Counted from the stretch's first letter, positions 7,606-16,951 are shown. The stretch: 64,000 bases of DNA from Microcoleus sp. CAWBG506 (GCA_020883125.1 JAHREW010000012.1:1-64000), one strand, 5' to 3'. The notes: generated from the letters alone by a model not told the origin. Program-made: numbers and translations.

Positions 7606-9933
7606 TTAAGCTTGCAATTCGTTGCTGTCTTCTTGCGATCGTTCTTTGCGTTCTGGCGAGGTATAGTTGTAGTCTTTAGATGCGTGAGAATCTCTAGAGT
7701 GAGTTTTTTGTGGCTCTGGGGAGCCGACTACAGCCTCCATTTCTTCAACAGCAATGTGGCACTGTCGAACGTCTGGTGGCTTTCCTTTGACCAGAACGGC
7801 ATCGAACACTTGTGCGTCACCTTGGCGGGGGTCAGTTCCTATCAGTTGTTTTGACCCGTCCGGCAGATCCAGTATTTCAAATTCGTATTTGACTGCCCCG
7901 GTCGTGCCGTCTTCGCGGCGCGATTCTTTCCAAGGAAACACTGGATCTTTTTCCCCGATAAAGCGTTTGGGGAAGGTGTCCTGAAACTTTTCAACTAAAG
8001 CCTGGGCAGTTGCTAGTTTGTTGTACTCTTCTTCCGACTGAGGCAATTTGAAAATGGCTTCTCTTTCTTCTGGAGTTAGCTTGTCCCGATCCGGCTCAAA
8101 TTTCCAGCGTTCGCCATTCTTGGTTCCCGAAAAAATTTCGGTATGATCGCTGGCTTTTACGACAACTTTAACTTCGTTGTTTTCAGCAGTTACATTCAAG
8201 CTGCCGCCACCATCAAAAGCAATACCCGACTGGGGAGACTGCCCCGTAGCGAAAGCATAATTGACCAAGCAGTCTGCTACAGCTTCTCGCTGCTGCTGTA
8301 CTTTTGTTTGAGCTACCATTTTGCTAAGAAGATCCTCTGGTTCGCCTTCCTCCTTGTCGATACTGTTAGGTGCAGTAACTGTGGGTTGAACTTTTTGACT
8401 GGTTTCTGGCACTTGTGAATTAAGATTAAATTCTGATTCAACAGGCATCTGAACGGTCATTTTATGTTCCAGTTTGTCAACGATACTTTCCAGGCGATCC
8501 AACCTCTTTGAGAGGTGGCTTAAATAGTCTTGAATTTGGTCTAACTGTTCGCTGATGCTGGTATCTTTATCGAGCTGTAAAGGCTTAGATTTCTGGGAGT
8601 TTGGGTTGAGCTTGCTCTCTAGATCGCCAATCTTTTCGCCAATTTGAGCTGCCTTGGTTTCGGGATTGTTGATTTTAACTCCCTCGGTGACCTTGGCTTC
8701 AATGTCGCGATCGTTTCTCTGAGGCTGGCTCGTTTCCAATTCCTCTGGTTCAGTTGCAGCAGGCGGTTCTAATACCTGCTTAGCCCGTTCAGCAAGCTTT
8801 TCAGTGCGTGTATCTATTGCCTCTATGCCGGAAATGACATCAGCGTGTTTAGCACGAGTCGCAACTCGGTCGGCGCGATCGTTTAATGAGTCAATTTGTT
8901 CGAGAATTTTTTCGAGTTTTTCTGCCTGTTCCTTTTCCCTCGCTTGTTCGATGTAATCAATTAGATCCCCAATACTCTTGGCTCCAAGTAGACCCATTAA
9001 AGAGGCAGTTTGGACGGTTAAGCCACTTACGGTTAATCCGTTAATTTCGCTTCCCATAGAAGCGACACTTGCTCCTTGGCGATCGGTTTCTTTTAGAACA
9101 GTTTCAAGGGTGTCGAGTAAGGGATATTTTGCTTCGGGCTGTTCAGCCACTTTTTGCTTTATTTGTCCGTTATCATTCTGATTTTGAACGCTGCGATTTT
9201 TAGATATCTTGCCCAATACACCATTGGGGATAGGAGCATCATCATCATCAGAAAGTAGTTCTTCAATATTATCTTCTTCCTCCTTTTTTTGCGTTCTGCT
9301 GGTAGCATTTTTAGAAGCTACTGACTTTCCTAGCTGCCGTTTGGACTGCGATGACTTGCGAGTTTGCGTATTGTGGCTGGGAAGGTCTGCATCTTCTTCT
9401 AGATCGCTTAAATCATCCTCCAATTCATCATCTAGTTCTTCATCAAATTCTTCGGAAATGCTGTCCTCCTCTAATTCATCACTGGCATCCAGCCCGATTA
9501 AGTCCATAATTTGGGATGGAGTATAGTAATTGTTATTGTCTTTGGTTTCAACGCCAGCTTGTTTCAAATTTTTAACTAAATAGACACCGCTGGTTCTCTG
9601 GCTGGGGTCTTTAGTTAAATAGAAAACAAAGCCAGACACCTCACCTCCTTTTCCTTCAGTAACTAAATCCATGCTGACACTAGCTTTGTGATTGCCAGAT
9701 TCATTGATTCTGTCGGGTCGTTTGTTGAAGGATTCAACGAAGTTTTTGAAATCCTCCCAGTCCTCAATGCCGCCTTCTTCTTGGATTGTTTCTATGGCAG
9801 CATCGAGGGTTTCCTGAATGTGTTCTAGCTTTTTGACGTGCTTGGGATCTGTGGCTGTTAGGACAGACCAAGTACGCTTTGGGGCAGAAAATTGTCTTTT
9901 GGAGTTGGGCTTAGTTGAGAGTTTTGCAGCCAT
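7606..9933 (-). CDS. 775-aa acidic coiled-coil protein of the transfer operon, unknown function
   Basis: A strong ribosome-binding site (TAGGAGGTGAG) lies 6 bp before the ATG. Residues 1-150 form a globular region. A strongly acidic linker (about 155-190) and a charged Lys/Glu-rich region (190-260) follow. Two coiled-coil stretches (about 330-390 and 460-500) precede a globular C-terminal domain (about 555-735). No relaxase, ATPase or nuclease motif is visible. It lies between the MobC-like gene and the VirB2-like gene, so a role in DNA processing or coupling to the T4SS is possible but unproven. Confidence 0.6.
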   Translation of the reverse strand: MAAKLSTKPNSKRQFSAPKRTWSVLTATDPKHVKKLEHIQETLDAAIETIQEEGGIEDWEDFKNFVESFNKRPDRINESGNHKASVSMDLVTEGKGGEVSGFVFYLTKDPSQRTSGVYLVKNLKQAGVETKDNNNYYTPSQIMDLIGLDASDELEEDSISEEFDEELDDELEDDLSDLEEDADLPSHNTQTRKSSQSKRQLGKSVASKNATSRTQKKEEEDNIEELLSDDDDAPIPNGVLGKISKNRSVQNQNDNGQIKQKVAEQPEAKYPLLDTLETVLKETDRQGASVASMGSEINGLTVSGLTVQTASLMGLLGAKSIGDLIDYIEQAREKEQAEKLEKILEQIDSLNDRADRVATRAKHADVISGIEAIDTRTEKLAERAKQVLEPPAATEPEELETSQPQRNDRDIEAKVTEGVKINNPETKAAQIGEKIGDLESKLNPNSQKSKPLQLDKDTSISEQLDQIQDYLSHLSKRLDRLESIVDKLEHKMTVQMPVESEFNLNSQVPETSQKVQPTVTAPNSIDKEEGEPEDLLSKMVAQTKVQQQREAVADCLVNYAFATGQSPQSGIAFDGGGSLNVTAENNEVKVVVKASDHTEIFSGTKNGERWKFEPDRDKLTPEEREAIFKLPQSEEEYNKLATAQALVEKFQDTFPKRFIGEKDPVFPWKESRREDGTTGAVKYEFEILDLPDGSKQLIGTDPRQGDAQVFDAVLVKGKPPDVRQCHIAVEEMEAVVGSPEPQKTHSRDSHASKDYNYTSPERKERSQEDSNELQA

Positions 9934-10018
9934 CTTTTCTCACCTCCTACGAGGAAATTAGATGCGACCGTTAGGTTCGATCTTGAACTTTCAGCAGTGC
10001 TTTAGATTGTCAAACAGT

Positions 10019-10130
10019 AATACTTCGGACAGTTTTTGATGATCTACGACAGAATAAGGGTTTGAGGCTAGTTAGGGCTAAGGAAAAATCAACCATTACA
10101 ACGATTTTTTCCCAAGGTGTCCGAACTATT
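10019..10130. promoter_or_regulatory. Inverted repeat of a 13-bp motif upstream of the transfer operon
   Basis: AATACTTCGGACA at 10019-10031 and TGTCCGAACTATT at 10118-10130 are inverted copies with one mismatch, about 86 bp apart. Both lie in the gap between the MobC-like gene and the 775-aa gene. A related site with similar flanks occurs at 25236, upstream of another small gene. The arrangement suggests operators for a plasmid regulator. Confidence 0.4.
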
Positions 10131-10163
10131 GAAACAGGACTATTGGCTAGTTGCGCGATCGCT

Positions 10164-10586
10164 TTATTGGTAATCCACAAGCGGGGGTATTGGTTCGCGG
10201 GTTTCGCTCAAAAGTTCTCTTCTGACTTTCCCTCTTAGTTCTTGGTGATACTCGCCTAGCATTCTGCTGAATTCTTGCAGAACTTCTAGGCTTTGTTTGG
10301 GTAACTGTCCTGCTTTTACTGCTGTCTCTACACCCCTGGTCATTTGGCAAATGTGCGTGCTCATTTTTCGCAGTTGGGCACAAGTTCCTTCATTGATAGC
10401 GGGAACTGTGCGGTTAAGGCTAAAAGCGCGTTTACGCAAGTAGTCAGACAGGCTTTTTTCACCTGCTTCTGCGGCACGTTTTACTAAATCTGCCTTTTCA
10501 AAGGTGGTTAGACGCACTCGGACGACTTCAGTCTTTCCGTTGGGTTTGGAAAGTTGGTTTTTGGGGAGAGTTGCAGTTGTAAGCAC
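10164..10586 (-). CDS. MobC-like relaxosome accessory protein (ribbon-helix-helix)
   Basis: Residues 20-53 (EVVRVRLTTFEKADLVKRAA..., SLSDYLRKRAF) match the ribbon-helix-helix DNA-binding region of MobC-type proteins, which bind near oriT and help the relaxase. The helical C-terminal part (QLRKMSTHICQMTR...) is also typical. It is the first gene of the T4SS operon. The start appears to be GTG at 10586. No relaxase lies beside it: the one in this window is at 39333-41024 with its own MobC-like partner, so this protein may serve a relaxase outside the window or act on the transfer operon. Confidence 0.6.
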   Translation of the reverse strand: MLTTATLPKNQLSKPNGKTEVVRVRLTTFEKADLVKRAAEAGEKSLSDYLRKRAFSLNRTVPAINEGTCAQLRKMSTHICQMTRGVETAVKAGQLPKQSLEVLQEFSRMLGEYHQELRGKVRRELLSETREPIPPLVDYQ

Positions 10587-11055
10587 ATCAATTCTCTAGG
10601 GCTAACTAATGGTTTATTAAGGCTAAGTTGAACAGCAAGGGATTAGGTCAGAGCAGTTGTTGGCATTAAGTTAATTTAATGCTCAGCAACCGAGGTTCCC
10701 TAGAATTTCCTGAACCTTGATGGCAAGGTTTGAGCGGTGATTTATCCATTGCTTTCATTGATTCAATTGTCAGCAATTCTGTTGGAGATGAGCCTGTTTC
10801 TTTCGGTTTATGTTTTGTTCGGTCACAGGTCGCATTAGTGAGAAGCTACTAGAGCAGTTTTTATCATCCAGATGGCTGATTCGAGGTGGATAATGCTGTC
10901 TGGATTGCTTGTAGCTTTTGACTGTGATGTTTTAAGCCTGTAAATTGCATCATTGTTGAGCATGGTTTACAGCCAAGCGTGCTTTGTTGTTGAGGACGGT
11001 TTTTAGTTTGCGATCGCCGTCGCTCAACAAAGTCTTAATATTTCATGCTGGGAGT
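10587..11055. other. Intergenic region of about 470 bp with one hairpin, possible oriT or control region
   Basis: The region upstream of the MobC-like gene carries no convincing gene. A perfect hairpin, AACCTTG / CAAGGTT with a 4-nt loop, lies at 10713-10730. Its place next to mobC is where an oriT is often found, but no nick site was recognised. Confidence 0.3.
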
Positions 11056-11313
11056 TTAAGCAAGTCTGAGTTGATATTCCCAGAAGAATCGCTCTGTATT
11101 GTTCGGTGTGCGACACAGGTATTTCCAAATGTCCAAGTGTGTGTCCATTGCCAAACCTATGACGATATAAGATTCTTCATTGTCTGTCACTGCATCCCCA
11201 AAGTTAAAATCCGGTTGCACCCAATTGTCAGGCAGGGCGATCGCATTTTGTTTAGGGGCGGTAGTATTGGTTGGATGCGCTATTTCAGTTGGCGCGCAGT
11301 ATTTTTGTGGCAT
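11056..11313 (-). CDS. Small conserved-looking plasmid protein, unknown
   Basis: About 85 residues with a segment NWVQPDFNFGDAV...YIVIGLAMDT that resembles a short beta-rich domain. The end (FFWEYQLRLA) also looks like a structured terminus. ATG at 11313 is preferred over an upstream TTG. It overlaps the next small gene by 34 bp, as translationally coupled genes do. No function can be given. Confidence 0.4.
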   Translation of the reverse strand: MPQKYCAPTEIAHPTNTTAPKQNAIALPDNWVQPDFNFGDAVTDNEESYIVIGLAMDTHLDIWKYLCRTPNNTERFFWEYQLRLA

Positions 11314-11459
11314 TCGGTCGATTTTAAGAGCAAGTGAGCGCCCCAATACTGGCGGTAGCCAGAGGAGAGGTATCCGTCAGCCACTTGTGTTGAAGCGATG
11401 ATATGTCCTTGCCTTTGGCACAAATTCTGACAAGTGGGCGGTTTGGGCGATTTACTCAT
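11280..11459 (-). CDS. 59-aa Cys-containing protein, unknown
   Basis: ATG at 11459 is preceded by AGGGGGG with 5 bp spacing, a good ribosome-binding site; an upstream in-frame ATG at 11489 lacks one. The product has a CxxxC start (CQNLC) and a segment ADGYLSSGYRQYWGAHLL that looks conserved. The leader, ribosome-binding site and start codon are repeated almost exactly at 63906-63985, where the downstream coding sequence is different and soon stops. Confidence 0.45.
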   Translation of the reverse strand: MSKSPKPPTCQNLCQRQGHIIASTQVADGYLSSGYRQYWGAHLLLKSTECHKNTARQLK

Positions 11460-11534
11460 TTTTACCCCCCTCTTACGTCTATTTGACATGGCTTGCTATG
11501 CGACTAGCGCACTAATTAGGAGGATTTAAGAGGT
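11455..11534. repeat. Direct repeat copy A (about 80 bp), matching 63906-63985
   Basis: The segment from CTCATTTTTACCCCCCT through TTTGACATGGCTTGCTATGC to AAGAGG recurs near-identically at the right end of the window. It covers the translation start of the 59-aa gene and the beginning of a G/A-rich array. The two copies are in the same orientation. Confidence 0.85.
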
Positions 11535-11683
11535 ATCGGAGGACAAAAAAGCTATTAAAAAGCAGCGCAAGTTAATTTAACTTAATTAATTTTTGTGAAT
11601 TCTGGAGGAAATATTAGGAAATATTAGGGACAAGTAGGAGATATTAGGAAATAAGAGGGAATAAGAGGAAATAGAAGGGTAAA
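11520..11683. repeat. Array of phased 10-bp repeats, candidate iterons or partition site
   Basis: Eight consecutive 10-bp units fill 11604-11683 with consensus TTAGGAAATA (for example GGAGGAAATA, TTAGGAAATA twice, AGAGGGAATA, AGAGGAAATA). Three earlier GAGG blocks at 11520, 11530 and 11539 have the same spacing. One helical turn per unit places all copies on the same DNA face, as in protein-nucleating arrays. The region contains no gene. Confidence 0.75.
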
Positions 11684-11862
11684 AATATAAAGCTTTTTGT
11701 GGCTTTCACTAACTATCGGGAATTAGTGAGGCAACAGAGCGGATTAAGATAGCGATCGCTCCCTGATGTTCGGTTTCTTTTAGGAAAGCTTCTAGTGAGT
11801 CTAAATATCTTCTAATTTTATCTCAATACGCCAGAAATTTTCGTTAGTAAATTTTGTTTTGT

Positions 11863-11904
11863 GTCAAATTAATTCCGTCAAATTAATTCCGTCAAATTAA
11901 TTCC
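11863..11904. repeat. Three tandem 14-bp repeats at the end of the PLD gene
   Basis: GTCAAATTAATTCC occurs three times without gaps at 11863-11876, 11877-11890 and 11891-11904. On the minus strand these encode the last residues and the stop codon of the PLD-family gene. Since 14 is not a multiple of three, a gain or loss of one unit would change the C-terminus. Confidence 0.85.
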
Positions 11905-13320
11905 ACTGTTAAATAAATCCTCAATAGTTGCTGAATCTCTAATAATAACGCCTAACTCATCTCTATATGTTAAATTAGGATCTGCTCTAAATGACAAAAA
12001 ATTAAAGCTGGTAACTATCCCAAACTCAGCATCACAAACTAAAATTTTACGATGAGTATTTTTAACTTTTTCAAATCTTAAATTCTTGTACTGAGTAGAT
12101 AATTCTTCTAATCTTTGAATTGATATAGGATTATTTTGTTGGCTTGAGCTTTTGATTCCATAAAAAATATACACCTGTATTTTTCTCTTTAAAGTTTCTT
12201 TCAACATCTCAATAAAATTTTGATCTACAACATATCCTGTAATCCAAGGCGAAACAATCATTAGTCTTTGTTGGGCTTCTTTTAAAGCCTTAAATAAATA
12301 GTTGCGATGTTCATAGGTATGAATAATTTCTGAGATTTTGCTTTGTGTTTTAAGTTGGTCAAGTTGTTGTTTTAGCTTTCTACGTTCTTCTTTTTTAATT
12401 GATTGATTTTTCGAGTCAGTAAAAGAGTCAGCATCATCATCAAGAGAATGAAGTTTCACACTAAGCTTTTCTACAGCTTTTATATGTTCATCATTAATAG
12501 GACTCAAAAATTTTCCTTCGGCTAAGTTATCATGGCTCAATTTATCTTGTTCAATTTCTTTAAAAATTGGATCGAGTATCTTGTTACCCCCTGCATATAG
12601 TTGTTCTATAGTTGTTCTATATTCAACTTGAATATTGCCTCTCGAAAAAATTTCATATTCAATTTCTTTATCATCAGGATTTCTTTGATACAAAACCAAG
12701 AAAAGTTCATGCCATTGAGTATAGACTTTTTCTATATTGTTCACCTGAATCAACTCAATACGATTAGAGCTATTAAAATTTTGCAATAATTTTTCAATCT
12801 GTTCATAATAGTCAACTATATCTTCGATATGACCTTTTCTGGGCTTTTTTATAATCTTGTTTAAGCCAAAATTATTATTTTTTGAATCAAAGGATTTTAA
12901 GAGGGATTTCTCTCTCAATTTACCATTTAAAGCATCGATATAAAAAGTTTTTGTTTCTGATATGGGAGCTAATATCGTTTGCTTTTCTAAACCATCTAAA
13001 CCTAACTCTGTTAGCTTGAAAAAATCTTCTCTTTTGATTAAATCTTTAGATAGTAATTCTGATAAAACTTTCTCTATCAAATTTTCATCCATTCCTAAGA
13101 AAAAAGCTATTTCTCTTTGGTTATTTAATTCCTGGCTAATACACTTCATAACAAATTCTTCAGCGAGTTGTAGCTGTCTATCGGCCAAGTAAGTTAAATC
13201 AACAATTAGCACATGAAAAGGATATCCAATTGGTTGACAGTCAATAACTAGGGCTTCTGGCAGTGAATGATATTTACGAATCTTATTTTCAAAATCTTCA
13301 TCTTTAACTTGAGTGTTCAT
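11878..13320 (-). CDS. PLD-family nuclease-like protein of a predicted defence operon
   Basis: The C-terminal domain (about 340-470) has one phospholipase D half-site: H423-R-K425 followed by D430 and then SFN (THRKILVCD...SFNFLS), preceded by IVSPWITG. One HKD motif per chain is normal for PLD-type nucleases that dimerise. Residues 40-125 resemble a winged-helix region (EIAFFLGMDENLIEKVLSELLSKDLI). The middle is helical and charged. It is the last gene of an operon, 18 bp after the kinase-helicase. PLD nucleases paired with SF1/SF2 helicases are common in anti-phage systems, which is the basis for the proposed role. The gene is AT-rich relative to its surroundings. Confidence 0.7.
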   Translation of the reverse strand: MNTQVKDEDFENKIRKYHSLPEALVIDCQPIGYPFHVLIVDLTYLADRQLQLAEEFVMKCISQELNNQREIAFFLGMDENLIEKVLSELLSKDLIKREDFFKLTELGLDGLEKQTILAPISETKTFYIDALNGKLREKSLLKSFDSKNNNFGLNKIIKKPRKGHIEDIVDYYEQIEKLLQNFNSSNRIELIQVNNIEKVYTQWHELFLVLYQRNPDDKEIEYEIFSRGNIQVEYRTTIEQLYAGGNKILDPIFKEIEQDKLSHDNLAEGKFLSPINDEHIKAVEKLSVKLHSLDDDADSFTDSKNQSIKKEERRKLKQQLDQLKTQSKISEIIHTYEHRNYLFKALKEAQQRLMIVSPWITGYVVDQNFIEMLKETLKRKIQVYIFYGIKSSSQQNNPISIQRLEELSTQYKNLRFEKVKNTHRKILVCDAEFGIVTSFNFLSFRADPNLTYRDELGVIIRDSATIEDLFNSGINLTELI

Positions 13321-13338
13321 AATTAAATCTCCTAAAAT

Positions 13339-16300
13339 TTACAGAAATTTTCCAGAAGTGATTCGAGAACAGAAAGCACTTTTTTCATCGATATATTCTA
13401 TTAATGGCTTAAAAGGATTAGGGATTCCATTCGGAGTTCGTCCCTCATAAGCCATGTTATCATTACCAACGATAATAAGTAACTGTCTAGTACGAGATAA
13501 AGCGACATTAAGCCGTCTATCATCGGCAGTAAAACCCAGTTGCCTCTGACGATTATTTCTAACTAAATCATAGATAATAATATCACATTCACCCCCTTGA
13601 AAAGCATCAACTGTGTGGATAGAGATATGAAGATTTTTCCAGAGTTGTTTATTATTAGGAGCAATAGACGATTCTAAAATGCCAATTTGCGAACGATAAG
13701 CCGCAATAACACCCACTTCTTTAGACAAATCATGATCTTCACAATCCTGTTGAATTTTTAAAAGAACGGCTTTAATCACTTTTGCTTCATAGGGATTACT
13801 ACGACTTTTGTTATTTTCCCTCTCTTGAGACTCTTTTATTGGAACATCGCTAGTTGAAATCCAATAAACATTTTTATCAAATTGCTTCAATTGATGTTGT
13901 TTCTCGTCTTGATTTACTCGTTGACTAGAAACTTGATCTTCATAAAATAAATGACTGACTAAATTTCCGATGTCAGGGTGCATTCTATATTGATGATTAA
14001 GAGTAATTTTATTAGTCTTTGGGAGATTTTCATAAAGATATTCAAACAAGCTAATTTCAAGAGATTTTTTTTGAATTTCTTTTTCATTCAAGGCTTTTTC
14101 TTGTAATTCCTGATCGATAATTGGTGGAAGTTGTTTATGATCCCCTACCAGTATAATTTTCTTCCCTTTTGAAATGGGAACGAAAGTTTCAGGAGCAGTT
14201 GAACGTCCAGCTTCATCGACAATTACCCAATCAAAGTTACGATCTTTGAAATTAGCGACACCTAAACAAGTTGCCCCAACTACATTTACACCCTCTATAA
14301 AAAAGGAAATTAGATCCTGTTGCTTCCTTTTAAGCCTTTCATTCCAATCTTCATTTAATTTTTTCAACTTGATATATCTTTCATGATTTTCTCGGTTGTC
14401 GCCAAGAATATCTTGTAATCCTTTGTATTCCTCATTAATCCAATCGTTAAGCTGTTTTTGCTCAGGATATTCGATCCCAAATTTAGCCACATATTTTTCA
14501 ATTGATTCTAAAATTTTCTGCTCTAACAATAGTTTTTCATAGATCATTTTTAATGAACTATCAGAAAAATCTTGAGAAGCCGAATTATCTTTAGAAATGA
14601 CTAATTCATAATTTAATCTTTCAATTACTTGTGTTAGCTTCTTGGTTAAACCTTGTAATTCTTGATTTTGTTCTTTAATTTGTTCTATATTAGCAATCTT
14701 TTTCACACCTGATAACAGTTGCTCATTTTGTTGCTGATAATTTTCCCAATACGCTAATGATTTAGACTGAATTAACTTTTGCCAATTCAAAATAGCTTTT
14801 TCTATTTCAAATTGTTTAGCATCTTCTTCAATTTTTTCTTCCCGCCCAATTCTTACGCATTTAATTTCCTTACTAGCAACGCGGGACAATCTGGTTAATA
14901 CATTATCTACAGCTACATTAGATTGAGATGAAATTAAAATTTTATCGTTGGGGTATTTATCAAGAATTTGCAAAATAATTTCAGTAATCACAGAAGTTTT
15001 TCCTGTACCTGGCGGCCCTTGAATGAGAAAAATATCTTCAGTTGCAAGTGCTTTACATACGGCTAGTTGTTGTGATTCATCAAGTTTTTCATTGAAAAAT
15101 CGACGAATCAATAAAGGTTCAATTTGTTTAACATTTGTTGGATCAACTATGACTTTAGATAATTCGGCATTTTCAGAATCACCATATCGAATTTCTCTCA
15201 AAGCTTTACGTCTGCGCTCTACCTCAGACTCTTGAGCTTTGAAATTGGTTTCTATTGTTCCCTTATCTAGTATAGATGCTAAAACTTCAGGATCGCAAAA
15301 GTCCCCAATACTGATATGAAGTTTTGCAATTGATTCACCCTGACTTCCTTTTTCCCGATCAATAATATATCCAATCCCTTTATGTCTTGGTTTTGGGGAG
15401 GTTGATTTAACGGAAATTGTAACAGATAACGGCGGCGATGTAATTCGATCAAATTGTTCAAGAGATATTGGTTCTTTTAGGGTTAGAATAAGGATTTGCC
15501 TTTCGCTATCATAATATTTTTGTTGATAGTGAAAAATTTGTTTTTGCTCACTAATAATTTTCTTTTCAAGTTCAATAACATCTTGCCATTGCTCAAAAGT
15601 TAATTTGAGAGCTTGACTATTTGACTTTTCATTTTGTACTTCTTGCTCTTTCTCTAAAATTAGATTAACTAACTCACTCAGATCGGTTTTTCTTTTGGGA
15701 CTATCACCAAGATTAACTATTGGATCTACTTTAACAGCAACTCCCTTTTCTATAATGATTTCCTGTGTTTTAGGATTAGTAAAATCAGGTGCATTATATA
15801 AAAATATTTCATTAGGAGAGTTATAGTATATAAAACCATAATAAACATTAGATAAAGATTCTATGAATATTTCAACAGTTAATTTATCTTCTTTCCTGTC
15901 TTGCTTGGGACTCTTGTTTATATATAAAACTCCTGAATCTGCTTTGAATTCATCTTCAATGTGTTTCTTAATTTTGACCGATTGTTGCTGAAGGTTATAT
16001 TTGCTTGATATTTGCTCTTTAAGTTTAGGTGTTATACTAAATAATACCACCATTCTTTCAGACAACTCTTCTTTTAAATTAGCAATTGCTTTTCTGATTT
16101 CATCAATCTTAGGTCGTTGTTCTCTATCTCTATCTTTATCTGTAGCTTTTTTGAGAATGTCGATTAGAGATGAAGCATTAAAATTACCTAATGTCTCCTC
16201 AGCCGAATTGTAAAGTACAGGCTTACCTCCTCCTTCTTGAAACTCCATTCTTCTTTGTTGAGAGGATAGCAGATACAAAAATGTCATTCCCAGAGAGTAA

Positions 16301-16884
16301 ATATCAGAATCTCTAGAAACTCTTTCAAGATAAATTTGTTCGGGTGATGAAAATAGAGGAGTATGGTAGCTTCTAATTGTATTAGTAAGAATAGTGGTAG
16401 TAATGATTGCTATACCAAAATCTAGAATTTTTGCTACTGGTTTCTCACCTGTATCAACAATTTTAATGTTGTCTGGTTTGATATCTCTATGTATAATATC
16501 CTTTGAATGAGCGTGACTAATACCATCAATAATTTGCAAAAATATATCTAGTTGAGTTTTTAAGTCAATACCACTATCAAAATAGTCTTTTATATTTTGA
16601 CCTGCTAAATACTCCAATACTAAATAAACGAGTTTATGACGAGCTTCATAACCTTCTTCTATAAACTTTACAATATTTGGATGATTTAAACGCTTTAAGG
16701 TTTTGGTTTCTCTCTCTAAAAGTTTAATGGCATCTTCTTCTTCAGTAGAAAGGGTTTTAATGGCGTAGCGTTCTGTAGAATTTAACTTTTCAGCTAAATA
16801 CACAATACAACTGCCACCTTCTCCAAGTTTGGCTTGAATATCATATTTTCCACCCAATATTTTGCCCTTTAGAGAAATAGACAT
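13339..16884 (-). CDS. Ser/Thr protein kinase fused to SF1 (DNA2/Upf1-type) helicase
   Basis: Residues 10-270 form a complete Hanks-type kinase: glycine loop GEGGSC at 21-26, AIK with K43, HRDIKPDN from 132 and DFG at 155-157. A spacer of about 330 residues follows. The helicase spans about 600-1170: Walker A GPPGTGKT at 623-630, then DEAGRS, GDHKQLPP, NHQYRMHP, DAFQGGE and NVALSRTR. All catalytic motifs look intact. The helicase core is split by a long coiled-coil insertion (about 690-880). The fusion suggests that phosphorylation state controls nucleic-acid unwinding or the PLD partner. XRE regulator upstream, PLD nuclease downstream. A role in immunity is inference from this architecture. 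Confidence 0.85.
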   Translation of the reverse strand: MSISLKGKILGGKYDIQAKLGEGGSCIVYLAEKLNSTERYAIKTLSTEEEDAIKLLERETKTLKRLNHPNIVKFIEEGYEARHKLVYLVLEYLAGQNIKDYFDSGIDLKTQLDIFLQIIDGISHAHSKDIIHRDIKPDNIKIVDTGEKPVAKILDFGIAIITTTILTNTIRSYHTPLFSSPEQIYLERVSRDSDIYSLGMTFLYLLSSQQRRMEFQEGGGKPVLYNSAEETLGNFNASSLIDILKKATDKDRDREQRPKIDEIRKAIANLKEELSERMVVLFSITPKLKEQISSKYNLQQQSVKIKKHIEDEFKADSGVLYINKSPKQDRKEDKLTVEIFIESLSNVYYGFIYYNSPNEIFLYNAPDFTNPKTQEIIIEKGVAVKVDPIVNLGDSPKRKTDLSELVNLILEKEQEVQNEKSNSQALKLTFEQWQDVIELEKKIISEQKQIFHYQQKYYDSERQILILTLKEPISLEQFDRITSPPLSVTISVKSTSPKPRHKGIGYIIDREKGSQGESIAKLHISIGDFCDPEVLASILDKGTIETNFKAQESEVERRRKALREIRYGDSENAELSKVIVDPTNVKQIEPLLIRRFFNEKLDESQQLAVCKALATEDIFLIQGPPGTGKTSVITEIILQILDKYPNDKILISSQSNVAVDNVLTRLSRVASKEIKCVRIGREEKIEEDAKQFEIEKAILNWQKLIQSKSLAYWENYQQQNEQLLSGVKKIANIEQIKEQNQELQGLTKKLTQVIERLNYELVISKDNSASQDFSDSSLKMIYEKLLLEQKILESIEKYVAKFGIEYPEQKQLNDWINEEYKGLQDILGDNRENHERYIKLKKLNEDWNERLKRKQQDLISFFIEGVNVVGATCLGVANFKDRNFDWVIVDEAGRSTAPETFVPISKGKKIILVGDHKQLPPIIDQELQEKALNEKEIQKKSLEISLFEYLYENLPKTNKITLNHQYRMHPDIGNLVSHLFYEDQVSSQRVNQDEKQHQLKQFDKNVYWISTSDVPIKESQERENNKSRSNPYEAKVIKAVLLKIQQDCEDHDLSKEVGVIAAYRSQIGILESSIAPNNKQLWKNLHISIHTVDAFQGGECDIIIYDLVRNNRQRQLGFTADDRRLNVALSRTRQLLIIVGNDNMAYEGRTPNGIPNPFKPLIEYIDEKSAFCSRITSGKFL

Positions 16885-16951
16885 GATTAATTTTCCTTTA
16901 TTTGTATTTGAAATTTGGATTCCCCTAAAATAACCATTAAGCCATTAACTG

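Noticed and set aside
9209-9526. Ser-rich plus-strand frame (105 aa)
   Set aside because: It is the complement of the Asp/Glu-rich linker of the 775-aa gene; poly-Ser arises from GAT/GAA codons read in reverse.
10984-11337. Plus-strand frame of 117 aa
   Set aside because: It is antisense to a better-looking small minus-strand gene and contains no recognisable features or ribosome-binding site.
11604-11683. CRISPR array
   Set aside because: Units are 10 bp and contiguous, without spacers, and no cas genes are present.
11878-16884. DISARM system
   Set aside because: A PLD protein is present, but there is no DISARM methyltransferase, DrmB (DUF1998) or SF2 helicase; the helicase is SF1 and fused to a kinase.
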